DNA of 64,000 nucleotides from Bradyrhizobium sp. SZCCT0231. Lineage in GTDB: Bacteria; Pseudomonadota; Alphaproteobacteria; Rhizobiales; Xanthobacteraceae. Location: the NCBI RefSeq assembly GCF_018130245.1, contig NZ_JAFCKP010000012.1, positions 124,001 to 188,000 on the forward strand, in the 5' to 3' direction. The first letter of the stretch is position 1. The number at the start of each line of letters is the position of its first letter. The position numbers and the translations under genes are program-made. The notes beneath the pieces are model-generated. The model was not told the DNA's origin, searched no databases, and saw nothing but the letters and a program-made list of their open reading frames with translations. Of the stretch, positions 63,307 through 64,000 are shown piece after piece.

Positions 63307-64000
63307 TCACGGTATCTCGTACACCACCATCTTGTCGGCGATGCCACGGAGCGCGGCCTGTTTCTGGATCGGCTTGATCTCGCGCCGCTGGAGGAGTTCG
63401 GCCACCGCCGGCGCATCCGCCACCGGGCCGGTGATGTGAATCTCCCGCGCGGTCGACAGGCTCTGCACGCGCGCGGCGATGTTGACGGTCTGGCCGAAAT
63501 AATCCTGCCGCTCGTTGAGCATGACCGCAAGGCAAGGACCTTCATGGATGCCGATCTTGACGATGAGATCGGCGGTGCCGCGCTTCCTGTTGAGCTCGTC
63601 CATGGCCGCACGCATCCGCAGGCCGGCGACGATGGCGTGCTCGGGGCGGACGAAGGTCGCCATCACGGCATCGCCGATGGTCTTCACCACTGCGCCCCTT
63701 TCAGAGGAGATGATCTCGAGCAGCGCATGAAAATGCGCGCGCACGAGATCGAACGCGGCGAGGTCGCCGACGCGCTCGTAGAGTGCGGTCGAGCCCTTGA
63801 GATCGGTGAACAGGAACGTCAGCGAGGTGATCTGAAGCCGCTGATCGAGACTGAGATTGTCCGCCTTGAACACGTCGCGAAAGGTCTGGTTCGACAGCAT
63901 CCGCTTGGCGGTGAGGAACGGCTTGCGCTTGCCGATGAGGTGGTGAAGCGCCTCGGCTGCGATGAACACCGACGGCAGCACGCGCACGCCGGCCTGGTTC
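63307..64000 (-). CDS. Class III adenylate/guanylate cyclase domain protein, N-terminus beyond the window
   Basis: The frame stays open to the window edge, so the visible part is the C-terminal 230 residues. The catalytic domain begins LTFLFTDLKGSTALYERVGD (first metal Asp), continues VVKTIGDAVMATFV (second metal Asp in GDAVMA) and VKIGIHEGPCLAVMLN, and ends DYFGQTVNIAARVQSL. The Lys-Asp pair that selects ATP over GTP cannot be confirmed by eye. A helical segment (LSNQTFRDVFKADNLSLDQRLQI) precedes it. A sensor domain outside the window is likely. Confidence 0.85.
   Translation of the reverse strand, partial: NQAGVRVLPSVFIAAEALHHLIGKRKPFLTAKRMLSNQTFRDVFKADNLSLDQRLQITSLTFLFTDLKGSTALYERVGDLAAFDLVRAHFHALLEIISSERGAVVKTIGDAVMATFVRPEHAIVAGLRMRAAMDELNRKRGTADLIVKIGIHEGPCLAVMLNERQDYFGQTVNIAARVQSLSTAREIHITGPVADAPAVAELLQRREIKPIQKQAALRGIADKMVVYEIP

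Overview
The window reads as chromosomal backbone of an alphaproteobacterium, most likely Bradyrhizobium. This is inferred from GC-rich codon use, the gene set (leuD, asd, leuB, sdhCDAB, matB, argG, rlmN, typA, ppa, folD), IalB-type and fasciclin secreted proteins, GGAAC-N16/17-CGTT (EcfG-type) promoter candidates, and at least seven families of palindromic intergenic repeats. No rRNA, transposase, phage gene or CRISPR array was seen. One tRNA, Ala(CGC), is present.

Layout. 1-12.6 kb: a partial secreted protein, a small zincin-like metallopeptidase, leuD, a glycosyltransferase-like protein, a DUF6455-like protein, an LssY_C protein, a CitE/HAD pair, carbonic anhydrase, asd, two unknown envelope proteins, a phosphonate-family hexapeptide acyltransferase between two copies of one repeat, leuB and a YbfB-type MFS transporter. 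12.6-22 kb: a molybdopterin oxidoreductase / cytochrome b / fasciclin module, an SDR, malonyl-CoA synthetase, and sdhCDAB. 22-30.3 kb: a hybrid histidine kinase, an SbmA/BacA-like ABC transporter, an FkbM methyltransferase, a VOC protein, a small Pro-rich protein and a long Pro/Ala-rich OmpA-domain protein. 30.3-45.9 kb: PhoA-type phosphatase, a homocysteine methyltransferase-like protein, TetR, argG, a PAP2 protein, rlmN, IalB, a decayed SDR, a quinone reductase, DUF1232, pterin dehydratase, a TAXI protein, PhoD and a secreted unknown. 45.9-52.9 kb: a response-regulator remnant, a Crp-like regulator, an Lgt-like / radical SAM / two-TM operon, typA and an amine oxidase-like flavoprotein. 53-64 kb: a DCC protein, a hydrolase-DUF2269-epimerase/DoxX operon, GNAT, ppa, folD, DUF167, YggT, tRNA-Ala, an enoyl-CoA hydratase, a class I amidotransferase, an SDR, a TerB protein and a truncated class III cyclase.

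How the genes fit together. Most are housekeeping: leucine, aspartate-family and arginine biosynthesis, TCA-cycle respiration, folate C1 metabolism, pyrophosphate removal and translation stress. A second layer is envelope and stress biology: secreted and OmpA proteins, phosphatases, and three EcfG-type promoter candidates in front of the ABC transporter, the Pro-rich protein and the Crp-like regulator. The strongest candidate for an undescribed system is the overlapping operon at 46992-49415. It joins an Lgt-like membrane protein with an altered signature, a radical SAM enzyme resembling the COG1964 / tetraether-synthase-like group, and a small membrane protein. This suggests radical chemistry on a lipid or lipid-linked substrate, but that is inference.
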